Part shown: positions 35,563 through 47,900 of the stretch, piece by piece
Position numbering within the stretch: the stretch's first letter is position 1
Layout of the letters: each line of letters starts with the position of its first letter
DNA from: Simmondsia chinensis
Taxonomy: Eukaryota > Streptophyta > Magnoliopsida > Caryophyllales > Simmondsiaceae
Direction of reading: 5' to 3'
Assembly (NCBI GenBank): GCA_018398585.1
Contig: JAGTTD010000002.1
Coordinates: 31,798,186-31,862,185, forward strand
Length of the DNA: 64,000 nucleotides
Notes under the pieces: generated by a model
What the model saw: the letters and a program-made list of their open reading frames with translations, nothing else
What the model was told of the DNA's origin: nothing
The model's database searches: none
Position numbers and translations under genes: made by a program

Positions 35563-35801
35563 TCTTTCTGAACAAAATGCATGCTAACAGATAGAATATG
35601 CTCTTGATAAGGTGATCGTTCATGTGGACTATTAGTTCTTTCAACTTCAGGAACATGATTTTGAGGCCTATCTTCATCTATTTGAAGATGAACTTGAGGA
35701 CTAACATTTACATTAGCAACTTGAGATCCTTCTTCAACCAACGTCTCCTCACGCTTCATCTTCTTCTTTGTAATCTTCTTTGCTTCCCAAAGATTGTTCA
35801 A
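35541..35801 (-). CDS. Small basic/polar frame of the non-autonomous element
   Basis: An 86-codon frame follows the gag-like frame after a stop and a 12-base gap. It starts lysine-rich (KKITKKKMKREE) and has no recognised domain. It may be a broken continuation of the gag-like frame. Confidence 0.3.
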   Translation of the reverse strand: MNNLWEAKKITKKKMKREETLVEEGSQVANVNVSPQVHLQIDEDRPQNHVPEVERTNSPHERSPYQEHILSVSMHFVQKDCPRPVF

Positions 35802-35813
35802 TGCATCATTGAG

Positions 35814-36449
35814 TTAGCTTCTTTTAGCTTTACTCCTTGCTTTCTTCAATATTCCTTTGACATGAAAATCGTATTCCCATTCCGCATACGTGTCATATTG
35901 TGCCTCAACGTCATCAAGATACTCTAACTCTAGCAAAGGATCTTCATAAGGATCGTCTTGTTCAAACTCAGGTTCTTCCAGCTTGTGTTCTTCAATTTCG
36001 GCATTGTCATGGTTGAGTTCATCTTCAACAACAACAGATTTTACCTCCTCTTTTTGCTCAACAACGAACTCTTGTGGTAGGACTACTTCCGTTGTTGGAA
36101 CTATCTGGCTAGAAGGCTCAATTTGTTGCACCCGATCTTCTTTGTGCACATCCTCACCCAAAAGCTTCCTCAACAATTGTTGAATGCTTTCCGTTTGGTT
36201 TCTGGCTTCGACATTATGCTGCTTAAGTTCGATAATTTGCTGATCCAACTTAGCGTTCAGTTTTTCCATTATATCATTAAGCTCTTGATGCTTGTCAATG
36301 GAAGCATCTGCACTCAAACCGGCACCACCAGCACCTGATCTGGACCTTATTCCTTCGGCCATATTTGCAAATGAACAACAACTTCGATCTGAATCAACAC
36401 CTTCGCAGTGTACAATTTCGAAATCGCAGAAATGTAAAACTTGTTTCAC
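35814..36449 (-). CDS. Gag-like acidic protein of the non-autonomous element
   Basis: An open frame of 211 codons begins just inside the 5' LTR/primer-binding site. A second Met at residue 30 (MAEGIRSRSG) is the more typical gypsy gag start. It has a predicted coiled coil (QELNDIMEKLNAKLDQQIIE) and then a long Glu/Asp-rich region ending in basic KKARSKAKRS. It fits the N-terminal part of a Ty3-type gag; the capsid and zinc knuckle are missing. I do not recognise a closer family. Confidence 0.5.
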   Translation of the reverse strand: MKQVLHFCDFEIVHCEGVDSDRSCCSFANMAEGIRSRSGAGGAGLSADASIDKHQELNDIMEKLNAKLDQQIIELKQHNVEARNQTESIQQLLRKLLGEDVHKEDRVQQIEPSSQIVPTTEVVLPQEFVVEQKEEVKSVVVEDELNHDNAEIEEHKLEEPEFEQDDPYEDPLLELEYLDDVEAQYDTYAEWEYDFHVKGILKKARSKAKRS

Positions 36450-36941
36450 AACTCTTCAACAATTGATTGCTTAATGAAATTCTACTCCTTCGTTCGCACA
36501 AACAAGCACTTGCTATCGGTTCTATGCTCGTCAGTGATTATAATCCCTAGCTGATGAATTTCGAACCGATCATCGAACAAACCCTAACCACGACGCTTTC
36601 TGACAGAGATGCGGATAATTGCGACTAAGGATCTGAAATTGGTTCGATTTTGGTCTGTAAAGATGATTTAAACTCACAATACACAACAATCTTCAAGAAC
36701 AATATCGGATTTCAACACCTGAGTTCGCTTGTCAGAATTCTCCTCTTATCAGAATTTCCCCACCTTGTCAGAATTTCGCCTTGCTGACAAAATCCGAATT
36801 AAACTTGAAATTTGCACTTTGATCAGCATAATCTAATTGTTTGAAATCTGCACAATCTGAGCAACACTAATTTGATTTCTGAAAATTTTTTTTTTTAATT
36901 TTTGATTACGCACTCGATCGGATCGAGGCTCTGATACCAAT

Positions 36942-37509
36942 TGTTACGCTCGGGCTCGAACCTCGAACGTAAACTAAAATAAATTGGATAGGATTGAGAA
37001 TTTGAGATGAAAAGAATGTGAAATTGAGATGAGAAGATAGAGTTTAGAGTTAGATGAGAGAAACAAAGGAAAAGGAGATGAGAAAGAGAGTTTAAATCTC
37101 AAATGAGATATTGTTCAGATTTTTCATTGAATGCTTTGATGATTACAACTCAACACTTATTTATAGCATTGAACTACTAATCAACCTAGCTAGGAAACAT
37201 CTAGAGCTATCTAAAATATATTCTAACTAATTAATATTTGTTTGTATTATTCTTGGCGCCAGAATTCAGGTAAATAACAGAAACAGCAGCAAGTGGTACG
37301 CATCAGCAACACCAAGCAGTAGCAGCAGCACACCAGATCAGTAAAACAACTCACATTGACAGATTTAACTGATATGCAGCGGCAGGTAGTTCAGCACCAG
37401 CATCAAACACAGCAGCCCAATAACAGATTTTAACAGCTTTTCCCTCCAATTAGTTTTCCCACCCATTTCATCAAATTAAACTCTAGCCTCGGAATTTCGG
37501 TTTGTAACA
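36942..37509 (-). repeat. 5' LTR of the non-autonomous element
   Basis: Paired with 34183-34751. On minus it should hold the promoter for the element; no TATA box is certain. Confidence 0.92.
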
Positions 37510-37514
37510 CACTA

Positions 37515-37826
37515 ATAGTAAAATAAAATCACCAACTCATTCTACAACACTAAATTGAAAAATTACAAGTAATTTCTTAAAATAAAAGTATAAATTAAAC
37601 TGCGGCAAATTTAATAAAGTTCCAATATAACATATAAAATTATATTTTTAAAATATAACACTCCCCGCATGTCACACAAGATAACATTAGCATCATTTAA
37701 TATAGTAGATTGAAATAAATAACATGTTATCTCATATTTTGCCATTACTTCAAACACAATTTCAAAATAATCAAATTATTGAAATAACGTGATATAATTG
37801 GCATCCCAACTCGAAGAAGGGGAGCA
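37515..37826. other. AT-rich DNA, possible far flank of the hAT remnant
   Basis: No frame or motif recognised. It may continue the sequence into which the LTR element inserted. Confidence 0.3.
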
Positions 37827-38121
37827 GAGTTAATTATTCCATCCATCCATCCCTAATATTTTTAAGTTTATATTTTAAAAATTCCTCATATTTTAGTTTA
37901 GGATAAAATCATCCCCTATGAATGACCAATAGTATGTAAAATTAAAAGAAAAGGGATTACCTTTATCATAAAATAGAACATGATACTATTTTGAGTACAA
38001 AAGATAAATATCAATTTGAACAAATTTATAATGCTATAGATTATATTAAACAAATAAAAAATAAGAATCTAATTTAAATAAATTTATAAATACTAGAGAG
38101 CAACAGTATAAATAACTTGAG
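37827..38121. mobile_element. Decayed MITE, family 1
   Basis: The right end (inverse CAAGTTATTTATACTGTTG) and the left end (GAGTTAATTATTCCATCC) match the family at 15515-15866 loosely. The interior has the same ccctaat...aaatttataaat arms. Confidence 0.5.
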
Positions 38122-38329
38122 GGCAACAAGTAAAAAGAGGGGTGAGATTTGCCTTCAAAGTTATTCATTTATGTAGTGTACATAACTCTTTAAGTATCAA
38201 TTTGGAGGGATGTAGGCGTTCATAAAAAAAATAATAATAAATAATAATTAAAAACAAATAAAAAAATAAAAACCGAACCAACCAACCACCTAGCCCCTAT
38301 ACAATAGCACTCTGTAGGAAAAAAAAAAA

Positions 38330-38400
38330 AGGCAACATGCACATCTTACATCCGCAAGACCCTGCCTTGGTAGGAGCCTCTTTGAGGCACTAAGCTGCTT
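38330..38400 (+). mobile_element. LINE/SINE tail fragment
   Basis: The sequence ACATCCGCAAGACCCTGCC...GAGCCTCTTTGAGGCACT matches the 3' tail of the 5S-headed SINE and the RTE LINE. It is 5' truncated, and a 34-base G run follows at 38415-38448. Confidence 0.65.
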
Positions 38401-38413
38401 TTGTATTAGTGTT

Positions 38414-38414
<1 letters not shown>

Positions 38415-38448
<34 letters not shown>
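38415..38448 (+). repeat. G homopolymer of about 34 bases
   Basis: Unbroken G run next to a LINE/SINE tail fragment. The length is read from the given sequence and may vary in reality. Confidence 0.8.
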
Positions 38449-38449
<1 letters not shown>

Positions 38450-38915
38450 GGGAAGGAGGGAAATTAGACAATTCTCTACCATAATAAACAATCTAATTAT
38501 CATAATAAATCCAGGAAAAATTAAAAAAGGAGCAAATTTATACACATTTGCATCTATACAGTGAAACTATCTTGAGCTCAAACTACATCCTCTCTGCCCA
38601 CAAAAGCAACTCTCAACACAAATTACGAAAATCTGCATCGAGACAATCGGATATCACACAAGACAATTTCACACACGATACCTCGATGAGAAATATGTGC
38701 ATAGCAGTCTTCTATGTTATCTAGACTCTCCATTCTGATCCAAACTACCAGTATCTGGTAGCAGTAGCTGGATGCTAGTATGATACTTAAAACATTTCAA
38801 GTTAGACTAAAGACGTAAGAAAAAATTTAGAAAATTTCTGACCTTTGGACGCATACCCATATCAAAAGATCTTATGGGATTGAAGTGTTGTGTCGTGAAA
38901 TATTATAGGGATACC

Positions 38916-41900
38916 CTACATGGAGTTCCGACCATCAGATCGATCTCTTGTCGCTGGCCGTTGGTCTTGGATTTCCTCGAGATCTTCATCGTCGCCTCTT
39001 CTACCAGCTTGCTCCTTCCAATATGCGACCAGTTTCTTCAGCCGAGCGACTTCTTTGGAAGAAACATTCCTGCTTGGATCGTTAACGATGGACCTCACTC
39101 TTGACGCATATCTAGAAATAAACACAAAAGAAACCCCTATGAATCCATGAAAAGCTCAGTTACTTTGAATCTTTATTCCATTGAAACTACTCGTTAAATA
39201 ACCATATTTGGAAACTGATAACACATGGATGCTTCAAATTAGACAACAAATACAGAAAAATCTTAAAAAGAGTTAAGAGTTCAGAAACTGATAACACTAT
39301 GGGACGAGCAGGTTTCCTGTTTGTGCTATTATGATATGAATGAAAACAAATGCAAAACAGGATGGAATAACATACGTCAAAGAGTTGTATGTCTCGTCTA
39401 AATTAGACTCTGCGGGAGATACATTTACGAACATCAGCGTCTTGGCATTCCCACCAAGAGAGTCACTCATTAGCATCGTTAACTTGTGGTTCCTGTACGG
39501 AATATGTTGTCCACCAGAAGATAACGCACTGATAACATCTCCAAGAGCAGACAATGACTTATTGATGCTTTGAGCTTCCTTCAGTTGGCTACCTGCAGAA
39601 CCTGACTTCTTCACTCTTTCTGAACCAGCAAGATCCACAAAACTTAGCTGCAAAATTGTAGTGGTCAACAAGTGTATGGTCATCAGGATAGGTTTGAAAC
39701 GAACATTCCATATGATACGTGATATATGTCACTTTACGGTGAAGGTAAACGTGATGAAATTAAATCATGTTCCATAGCCACGTAGCAATAGAGGTGTTGG
39801 GGACATTTTTGGGTAACTAGGGTGTCCAGACTAGCTAACATGCACCTTGATTAAGCCTGGGGTCGTACACACTGTCAACTAAGAATTTTCCCTATGCGTA
39901 ACATAGTAAGTTCAAGCCACAGACCCAAGGCCCTATAAATCCTTTGAACCTAGTGGTTGGAATTTTACACTAGAACTGACACTTCATGAGGCACTAGATC
40001 CAAATATCTTACCACTTGGGTGGAACTCTAAAGATTTATGTTGCAAAAATTACTTAACACGTTGTGGCCTTTTTTTTATTGGAAAAAATACAATTAAGAG
40101 AGGAAGAATGATAAAGAATTAGAGACAAGATGTTCTCAAATATAAAGCCACAAACATAAAAAAGAAACCAATAATTAATAACATAAAACCTTTCAATCTC
40201 TCTACAAATCAATCAAGGCTATGTCAGCGAGACCCCAGAACTCTTTGGCCAAAGAGATCCTCGAAAGACTACTTTTTTCTATAAGAAATTCACAAGTACA
40301 TATTGGTCTTTGAAAGTTTTTGCATTCTTTTTTAACCAAATATACCAGAGAATCACAGCCTTAGCCTTGGCATGTTGTGGCTTTTCTTCGATCAGCTACA
40401 GGCAAGACACACTGACAAGCACAGACAGAACTGAACGAAGTTCAAGATGCATAATATCCATGGCGACAAAGTGGATCAATCAAATTACCTTCCCTCTGGC
40501 AACAGATTGAGTTTGCAGATTAGTGCTTTCGATAATGATTGAAAGTATCAAATGGGATCTTGAACTTTGCTCGTTCATGTTGGTTCCAGATGTGTGTCTT
40601 TGCTCAGATCCTTGTTGGATGATGCTTCTTAGTTCCTCAAATGTCGAGATATATGCAACTGTCACATTCTCAACGGAAACCATGCCCTGAGTGGTTGAAG
40701 TTATAATCATCAGATCAGTACTTACACTTTCAGACTCATCAAATTAGCAATTAAGCGAACTAACATTAATTAACTTCTATATATTAGAATCATAAATGAA
40801 AATCTAGCGCAATATTATAACTTGTATAGATATTTGATCTCAGTAGTTATCACCTTTGAATCTTTCTTGATGTCTAACTTCAAACGTTTTGCATTCTTCG
40901 GTAACAATAGATCCACCAAGGTATCTTGATACAACTCCAACATATATGCCTGCATTTTTTTCACAAATAAGTGCTCTGACACCAAGAAAGATGGACTAAA
41001 ATTCATATACCAGAATCATGGAAATAAAGGTTGTTACGTAAATTAGTGCCTACTATGTGATCGAAATAGAGCTAGCCATTACACGGTTGTTACATGACAA
41101 TAATTCTATAAGCGGCCCACAATATATATGTGTTGTATTTTATTTACGAAAACACACTTATAATCATGTTTATGTATTAAAAACTGCCAAAGAAATACTT
41201 AAAATGATGCACTGTTTTTTCTATTCATCTATTCACATATTTACTAGAAAACAACTTATGTGCCCTAAAAGACTCAACCTCAACTATGTGACAGTGCCAC
41301 ACGACCCCAAATGGTGATCTGATTCCATCACTAGAATTATGCTAATTGTGGCATATTAGGTCAATCCTCCCAATAATTTAACTCAGTGCTTAGGTATGAA
41401 GATGGGTTACCTTCAATGAAAAGGAGAACTTCTTGCTGTCTCGTTTCAAAATCTTAAAGAGCTCTGCAGTAGCTCGTGGAGTGAGTCCAGGATCAGCTTC
41501 AGTGCCATAAATTGTGTAGGTCTTGCCGGAACCAGTTTGACCATAAGCAAATATGCACACATTATAGCCATCCACAGCAGATTGCACCAGATACTGCATG
41601 AATTTTCTTAGAAAGTAAGACTTTCATGAACTGAAAATGCTCTAGTTATCTATAAACAAATGGACAAAACATAATGTAAACCTTTGTATCTTCAAAAACG
41701 TCTTCTTGGGTTGCAGTACCATCAAAGACATGATCATAGAGATGTTGCTTAGCTTTATCATCTTTCCATGGATGTTCAATAGTAAACTCATCCATGCTTG
41801 TGACAACGTTGTTTTCGTTATCAGCCCTCTCCTTGTCACTAAGAGGTCGTAAACGACAATAGACTCTAATCTTTCCTTTCATATCTGACACGTTAAAAAA

Positions 41901-44900
41901 ACACATATTACACAACCAAATGGCTGTTCAATGACAGATTTTCAAGATGCCATCCCACAATAGGTTGCTGCATAACTAGCATTACTTTTGTAATAGCCTC
42001 CACAATTATATATATATACTTAATGTAATTACATATCAAAAACTCCGAAGTTAAGCGTGCTTGGGCGAGAGCAGTACCAGGATGGGTGACCTCCTGAGAA
42101 GTCCTCACCCTCAGGTTGGGGGCACTGGGAAACAGCCTCTCTTCAGGTTAACACCCTGAAGAGGGAAGGCTGCGTACATCTGCCCCCCCCCCCCCCTCGA
42201 CCCTGCGTAGGTGGGAGCCCTTGAGGCACTGGGTATGTTCTGTATTTACATATCAAAAACTATCAAATGGGCACAAATTAATAACTATATAGTACTCATT
42301 CAAATTTTTGCAAACATAAAGCTAAAGCAGCTAATTTTCCCTTAAAGACCAAATGCGATAGCTACAACCATGGAATCAAATTGTAGTTCATGGTCATAGT
42401 CGTGGTTCACAATTGCGTAATAGTCATGGTCACAGTGCCACATATGTTATGTAACATGTCACAACAATCACATTGGATTTTTAAAGGATTCATAAGTTGC
42501 TTTTAAGCCTTATATTTGCAAAAATTTAAATGGATAGTCATACAATCATTAATCCTCTGCCTTTCCTATAGTTTCTAACATATAAATATCTATAAATGTA
42601 TTTTAGTACATAAAATATAATACATATACATGTTGGAGGCCCCTGCAAAAGCAACATTAGATAACAACCAATCTTATAATAACTAGCTCAAAATCTATCT
42701 CATAGAGAGCCATCTGTGATGTAATCATCTTTATTTCATTCCATAAATGCCACTTATCATATTGCAGTTTGCAGTTGCATTATATATTATGCAACTGCAA
42801 ACTGCAATTTGATTCCACGGTCATTATATACTATCAAAACGGTTTTAAAATGTGTAAGAATCATTCTTTGGTGAAGTATAATAACAACCTTCTATCATGT
42901 TGAAATATCGCTTCCTTAAAGCTTGTTCTTCCTTATATAGAACTTCTAACTCGGCTAGCTGCGCCCTTTGCATCTTCAAGATAGCTGCAGTCTGCTCATT
43001 CTTCCTATCAATGTCCTAAAACCATGTGGAAAAATTTAGGTTAACAAAGCTAAACTTGGCTTTAGATAAAGCTTCTTCAGATTATATTGTGACATACTAA
43101 CGGAACATATAACAGAAAAAAGTTAGTTGTAAAATACCCCCCCACCCCCCATCCAAAAATAATTCTCATTCGTAAAAACTAAGAAATTTTTTGCACCGGT
43201 TTTCTTCTAATATATCCCAATGTTATTTTTATCCATGTATGCACTTGTAAATATGAAAAAAGAAAACTTGGGTAAAAATATTATCATGCTAGAAAATTTT
43301 CTAAATAAGGCTCTGTTTGGTTCGACAAAAAACTTTTTCTTTACGGAAAATATTTCTTCACAAAATATTTTCAATTAAAAATAGTTTTTTTTTACCTTAA
43401 AAGTTTGTCTTTTAAACTAAAGAAAATAGTTCTATTTTATAAATTTGTATGACGATCACAGTTGGCCAAGTGAAGGATGAAGGGAAGCATATGACGTGAG
43501 ATCAGGACAGAAAACATTCTCCTCCGTGACAAAAATGTTTTCTTGTTTCTTTGTGGGTAAGTCAATTTCTCCTTAACAGAGGAAAACATTTTCCTTATCT
43601 ATGATTGTTGTGAAACAATAAAACTGAGATAGAAAATATTTTCCATCAAAACATATGAAGCATAAATAATCATTTCAAGAGCATATTGCCCAGTTTCGGA
43701 ATTAACAGTCATTTTAGAATTGTCTAAATCAATTAACTGAGATGATATTTAAAGGCAAAAGAAGTATGTTTCAGCTGTTTTAACATTGGAAAAACAGACA
43801 AATGTGTCAAATTCGTGTTATAATTACAAAAAAAAAAAATTTCAAAATGAAAAAAAGGGTGACATTTATCCTACATCGTCCAAAATTTAGATAGGGGACA
43901 TTCATTTTAGAATAGAGGGAGCAAAATAATAGCAGAAAAACTGAATCACAAATAATATTGCTAAATCATACCGCCTTCATTTCCCTTAGTTCTTCTAGCT
44001 CCTTTAGATTATTCTGCAATGAAGACAAATTTGCATCCCTAGTAGCAAGAGCAGACTCAGCAACAGCCAGCTCTTCTTCGACCCGTTCCAGCTTCCTGTC
44101 AAGTTCTAAAGCTCGAACCTTGAATGTTTGGCGCTCTTGATCAAACCTTCTCTCAACTGCTTCCATCTACAATTTAGCACTTAACACATCAATATATACA
44201 CACTGGAATCTTTGCAATTCTGGATCAAGAAGTTAATTAAAATCCATACCTCATCTCCATGCTTCCTTTCAAGCCTTAGAATCTTCTGTTCTAACAACAC
44301 TTTTTCATCGACTAGTCTCTTTACAGTTTGCTCAGCTGAGTGCAACTCAGCATTTCGTACTTTAAGCTCGTCTTGTATCTTATGCAATGCCTGATTATTA
44401 TTTGCAGTGGTGTTAATTACCTCAAAGGCAGTAACAAGCTCTGGCTGGGTTCCATGGCATTCGGGATTTTCAAAAGAACTAAGGCCCATTTGGTTGGAGG
44501 GAGGACAACTTGCTCACTGAATTAGTATCCTCAGAAATATTTTAAGCCGAAGATAAAATTTATTTCAAAAGTTTCTTCTGTTTGGGTTACGAAAAATAAT
44601 TTTGTTGTACAACCTTGTCCGCTATGAGGTTTGACCTATTTGTTTGGAGTTGATAGTGATTATTTATTGGCAGCCATGTAAATTTTCTCAGATGCGATAT
44701 TGAGCGTGTCAATTATCTCAAATGCAATATTGAGCTATGACTGCTCCATGCAGGATATTATTTTCTGAAGAACAATATGGGAACTTTGAAAGAAGAGCTC
44801 AGGAAAAACTATTGTTCTCAAAATATGAGTTGAAAAATAAAATTCCATTCAAAATCCTCTTTTTATTTGGTTAAGGAAAATAATTTCATTAACAAACTCT

Positions 44901-47900
44901 AGATGAGACAGAGATTTGACCTATGGATCGAGGAAAGAGAAGGGATGTGAGACCATTGTAGCAAAAAACTTTTCCTCTCTATGCAGGAAATGTCTTCTCT
45001 CCTTGAGAAGAAATTGATTACTTTCCACTGAAGAAAAAGGTTTTCTCCCGGATCATTTTGCAACTTATTCATACATTCAATGTATAAAAATGGGATCAAA
45101 AAAGAAATTCTCCCAACTAAATGGAGCCTAAATAAAACATTAAGCCAGTTCAGAAAGTGTATTCCATGGTTCTACCTGGTTATTTGTTCCGGTCAAATCC
45201 CTTTTGGCATTGTTCTCAGAGATTAGATCATTCAGCTTGGCAAGTCTTGTTTCCAAGCTCTTCTTTTCCACCAAAGCTGCCTGTCAGATATGGAAACTAG
45301 AATGAGAAAAATCAAATAGCAAAAGAGGTTAGAACTTCAATGGTGCTTCAACAAAGCAGACCTGGACAGCTGAATCCTTTTCATTGCACAATGATCTTAG
45401 TCTGTCACATTCACTCGCAATTTTTGCAAGACTTTGCTTGTCAGACACCATGGATTCTCGCAAGTGTTCAAGCTCTTCTTGCAATTTCGCTTCTTCCCTT
45501 TGCTTTTCATGCAACTCCTCCGATAACTAGATGAACAAGTAACCAGTCAATCTCAACTTTAACTTAAAAGGGAAACAGAAAAAACAAAAAACAAGGTTTC
45601 CGAACAAAAGTAACACTCTGCATCCCACTTTTATCAGTTCACTTTGAGAAAAAGATGGAGGGATAATTTTCTATTTGTTAGCTTTCACAAAGATCAATAA
45701 GCTAACATGAACGATGTGCTTTTCCTGTCTTAATTTTCACTGTTAACAATATACCTATTTGATAGCTCTAAATATGTAATTTAATGATCGTTGTGCGAAT
45801 TGCGTTTGATGATGTGCACCCAAGAAAGCTATAATGGGACAAGAGTACATGGAGAAAAATGCCATGAATTTAGTGCCACTCTCAATGATCTATAAGACTA
45901 GGGGCAGTAATTTGTCAAAGTCATAAAGAAGCAATTATTTAACAAATTTTGAGCTAACTATAATGTTGCTACCACCATAATATGTTAAATGTAACATCCA
46001 TGACACCACCATTGCAATCACAATGTGGCCCTGAACCATGATTAATTCCACGTTCTAGCCTAAGGTCTCGAAAGTGAGTACAAAGGACACTTGCATCCAT
46101 CCAAGTCACTTATTGATAGAGATAGAGGAGAAAGGATCAAGATGGAGATTTAGGATAATTATTAGGAATTTAAATTGTTGTAAAACCTATCTTTTAGAAT
46201 ATATTATTAGTTAGGATTATTTTAGAATATATCATTAGTTAGGATTATTTTAAGATAGAGTTTGATTTTATTAGCTTTCTTTGTTATTATCCATTTAAGA
46301 GTATATTTTGACTTAAGATTCTAATTTGTTTTCTATAAATACCGTTGTAAACAAAGCCTCAAGGAAGATCATTATACTATTAAATAAAAATTCAGTTCTT
46401 TTCTATTTTCTTAAGCACAGGGCTACTTAAAACTAAGTACAGGGATACTTAGTTGGTTGGACACAGGGCTGTTCAACCGTCCTCCTAAGCACAGGGATGC
46501 TCAGGAACCCCTCGATTAGGCACAGAGTTGCTTAATCTCTATCAAATTGGTATCAGAGCCAGGTTTCGATTCATCGTTTCCGTTGCTTGTTGCCACCGTT
46601 CTCCGATCCAACTAACCACCACCGATCCACCGTCATCACTATCACCATCGTCACATCACCACCCCCTCTCCAATCTCGCCCCATCATCTTCCACTCAATT
46701 TCCCAAAAAAAAAAAAACACATCTCACTATCGCAGAAACCAAATTCCCCAATTCACCTTCATCAATTTGAGGTTCTACGCCCACAACCTCACCCAAACCT
46801 TCGCTTCGATCCACCTTTGAAGCCCTAAAACCACCCAGATCTCGACCCTCGCCCGTCGTCGACTTTGACCGCTCGACCAATTGTCTGGTTTCACACTGTT
46901 TGCAAGCATCCTTTATTGCTCGGCGCTGCGCCACCATCGAAACTCACGGTCTTTCCTTGCTGTTTGTGTTGGACGTGCCCAGACTAGTCAAAAACCTAAT
47001 CTGGATTATTTTAGGGTTGAGGAGGTTAAGTTTCAAATTTTTACGAATTTTAAGTGAGCTACTCATTTAGATTAAAAAGGGTGTGTTTTCTCTTTTCTTT
47101 TTTTTTTTTTTTTTTTTTTTTTAGTTGAGACATGTACTTCATATCAGAGACAGCAATAAATAAGTTAGAGAAAAATCTTGAAGCCACTAGAAATCGACTT
47201 CTTAATAGCCCTTCAGATTCGGACAATGAGCTCCTCTCTTTACTTAATACTACTTTAACACGTCTTGCCAAAGTAGAATTATCAGAATCACAGTCCATCA
47301 GGGACGCAATTTCTCCATTAATGAAAGCATTAGTGAGTGCCAACTATTGAGACATCAAGATCCCGATATAAAGGTAGCAGTTGCTTCCTGCCATAGCGAA
47401 ATTATAAGGATAACAACTCCAGATGCACCTTATGATGATGATCAAATAGTAGACGTATTTCAATTGATTGTGTCTTCTTTCGAGAAATTACTTGACATGT
47501 CTAACAAATCCTACAACAAGAGAGTCAGGATTCTCGAAATTATGGCACTTTCTAGATCTTGTTTGATGATGTTAGATCTTAAATGTGATGCATTGATCCT
47601 AGAGATGTTTCAACACTTCTTTAAATCAATAAGGTACTTTCATGATGGCACCATGCTTTCTTTTATGGAGATGATTATGACATTGATCTTAAATGAGAGT
47701 GATGATGTATCACCCGAGCTACTGTTATGTATTTTAGAGATTATTAAGAAGGGCAATAACGAAGTCTTATCTATTACTCGAAGGCTTGCAAAAGGAGTAA
47801 TCAAAAGAACCGTCGAAAGACTTAAACTGTGCCTTGCTTATTTGGTGGAATTTTATGGAATTTCCTTGGATGAATATAGTAAGGTTGTTGGTAACATATG

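Larger units (their letters stand above)
34183..37509 (-). mobile_element. Complete non-autonomous LTR retrotransposon
   Basis: Two direct LTRs, 34183-34751 and 36942-37509 (569 and 568 bp, about 20 differences counted by eye), are bounded by TGTTAC...GTAACA and flanked by a perfect CACTA duplication (34178-34182, 37510-37514). On minus, the primer-binding site TGGTATCAGAGCC lies next to the 5' LTR (about 36940-36927) and a polypurine tract AAGGGGAAGGGAA abuts the 3' LTR (34764-34752). The 2.2-kb interior has no protease, RT or integrase, so it needs proteins from another element. Confidence 0.92.

Noticed and set aside
46528..46937. Overlapping frames in the leader of the PDS5-bearing element
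   Set aside because: Low-complexity Ser/Pro and poly-A derived; no gag motif.
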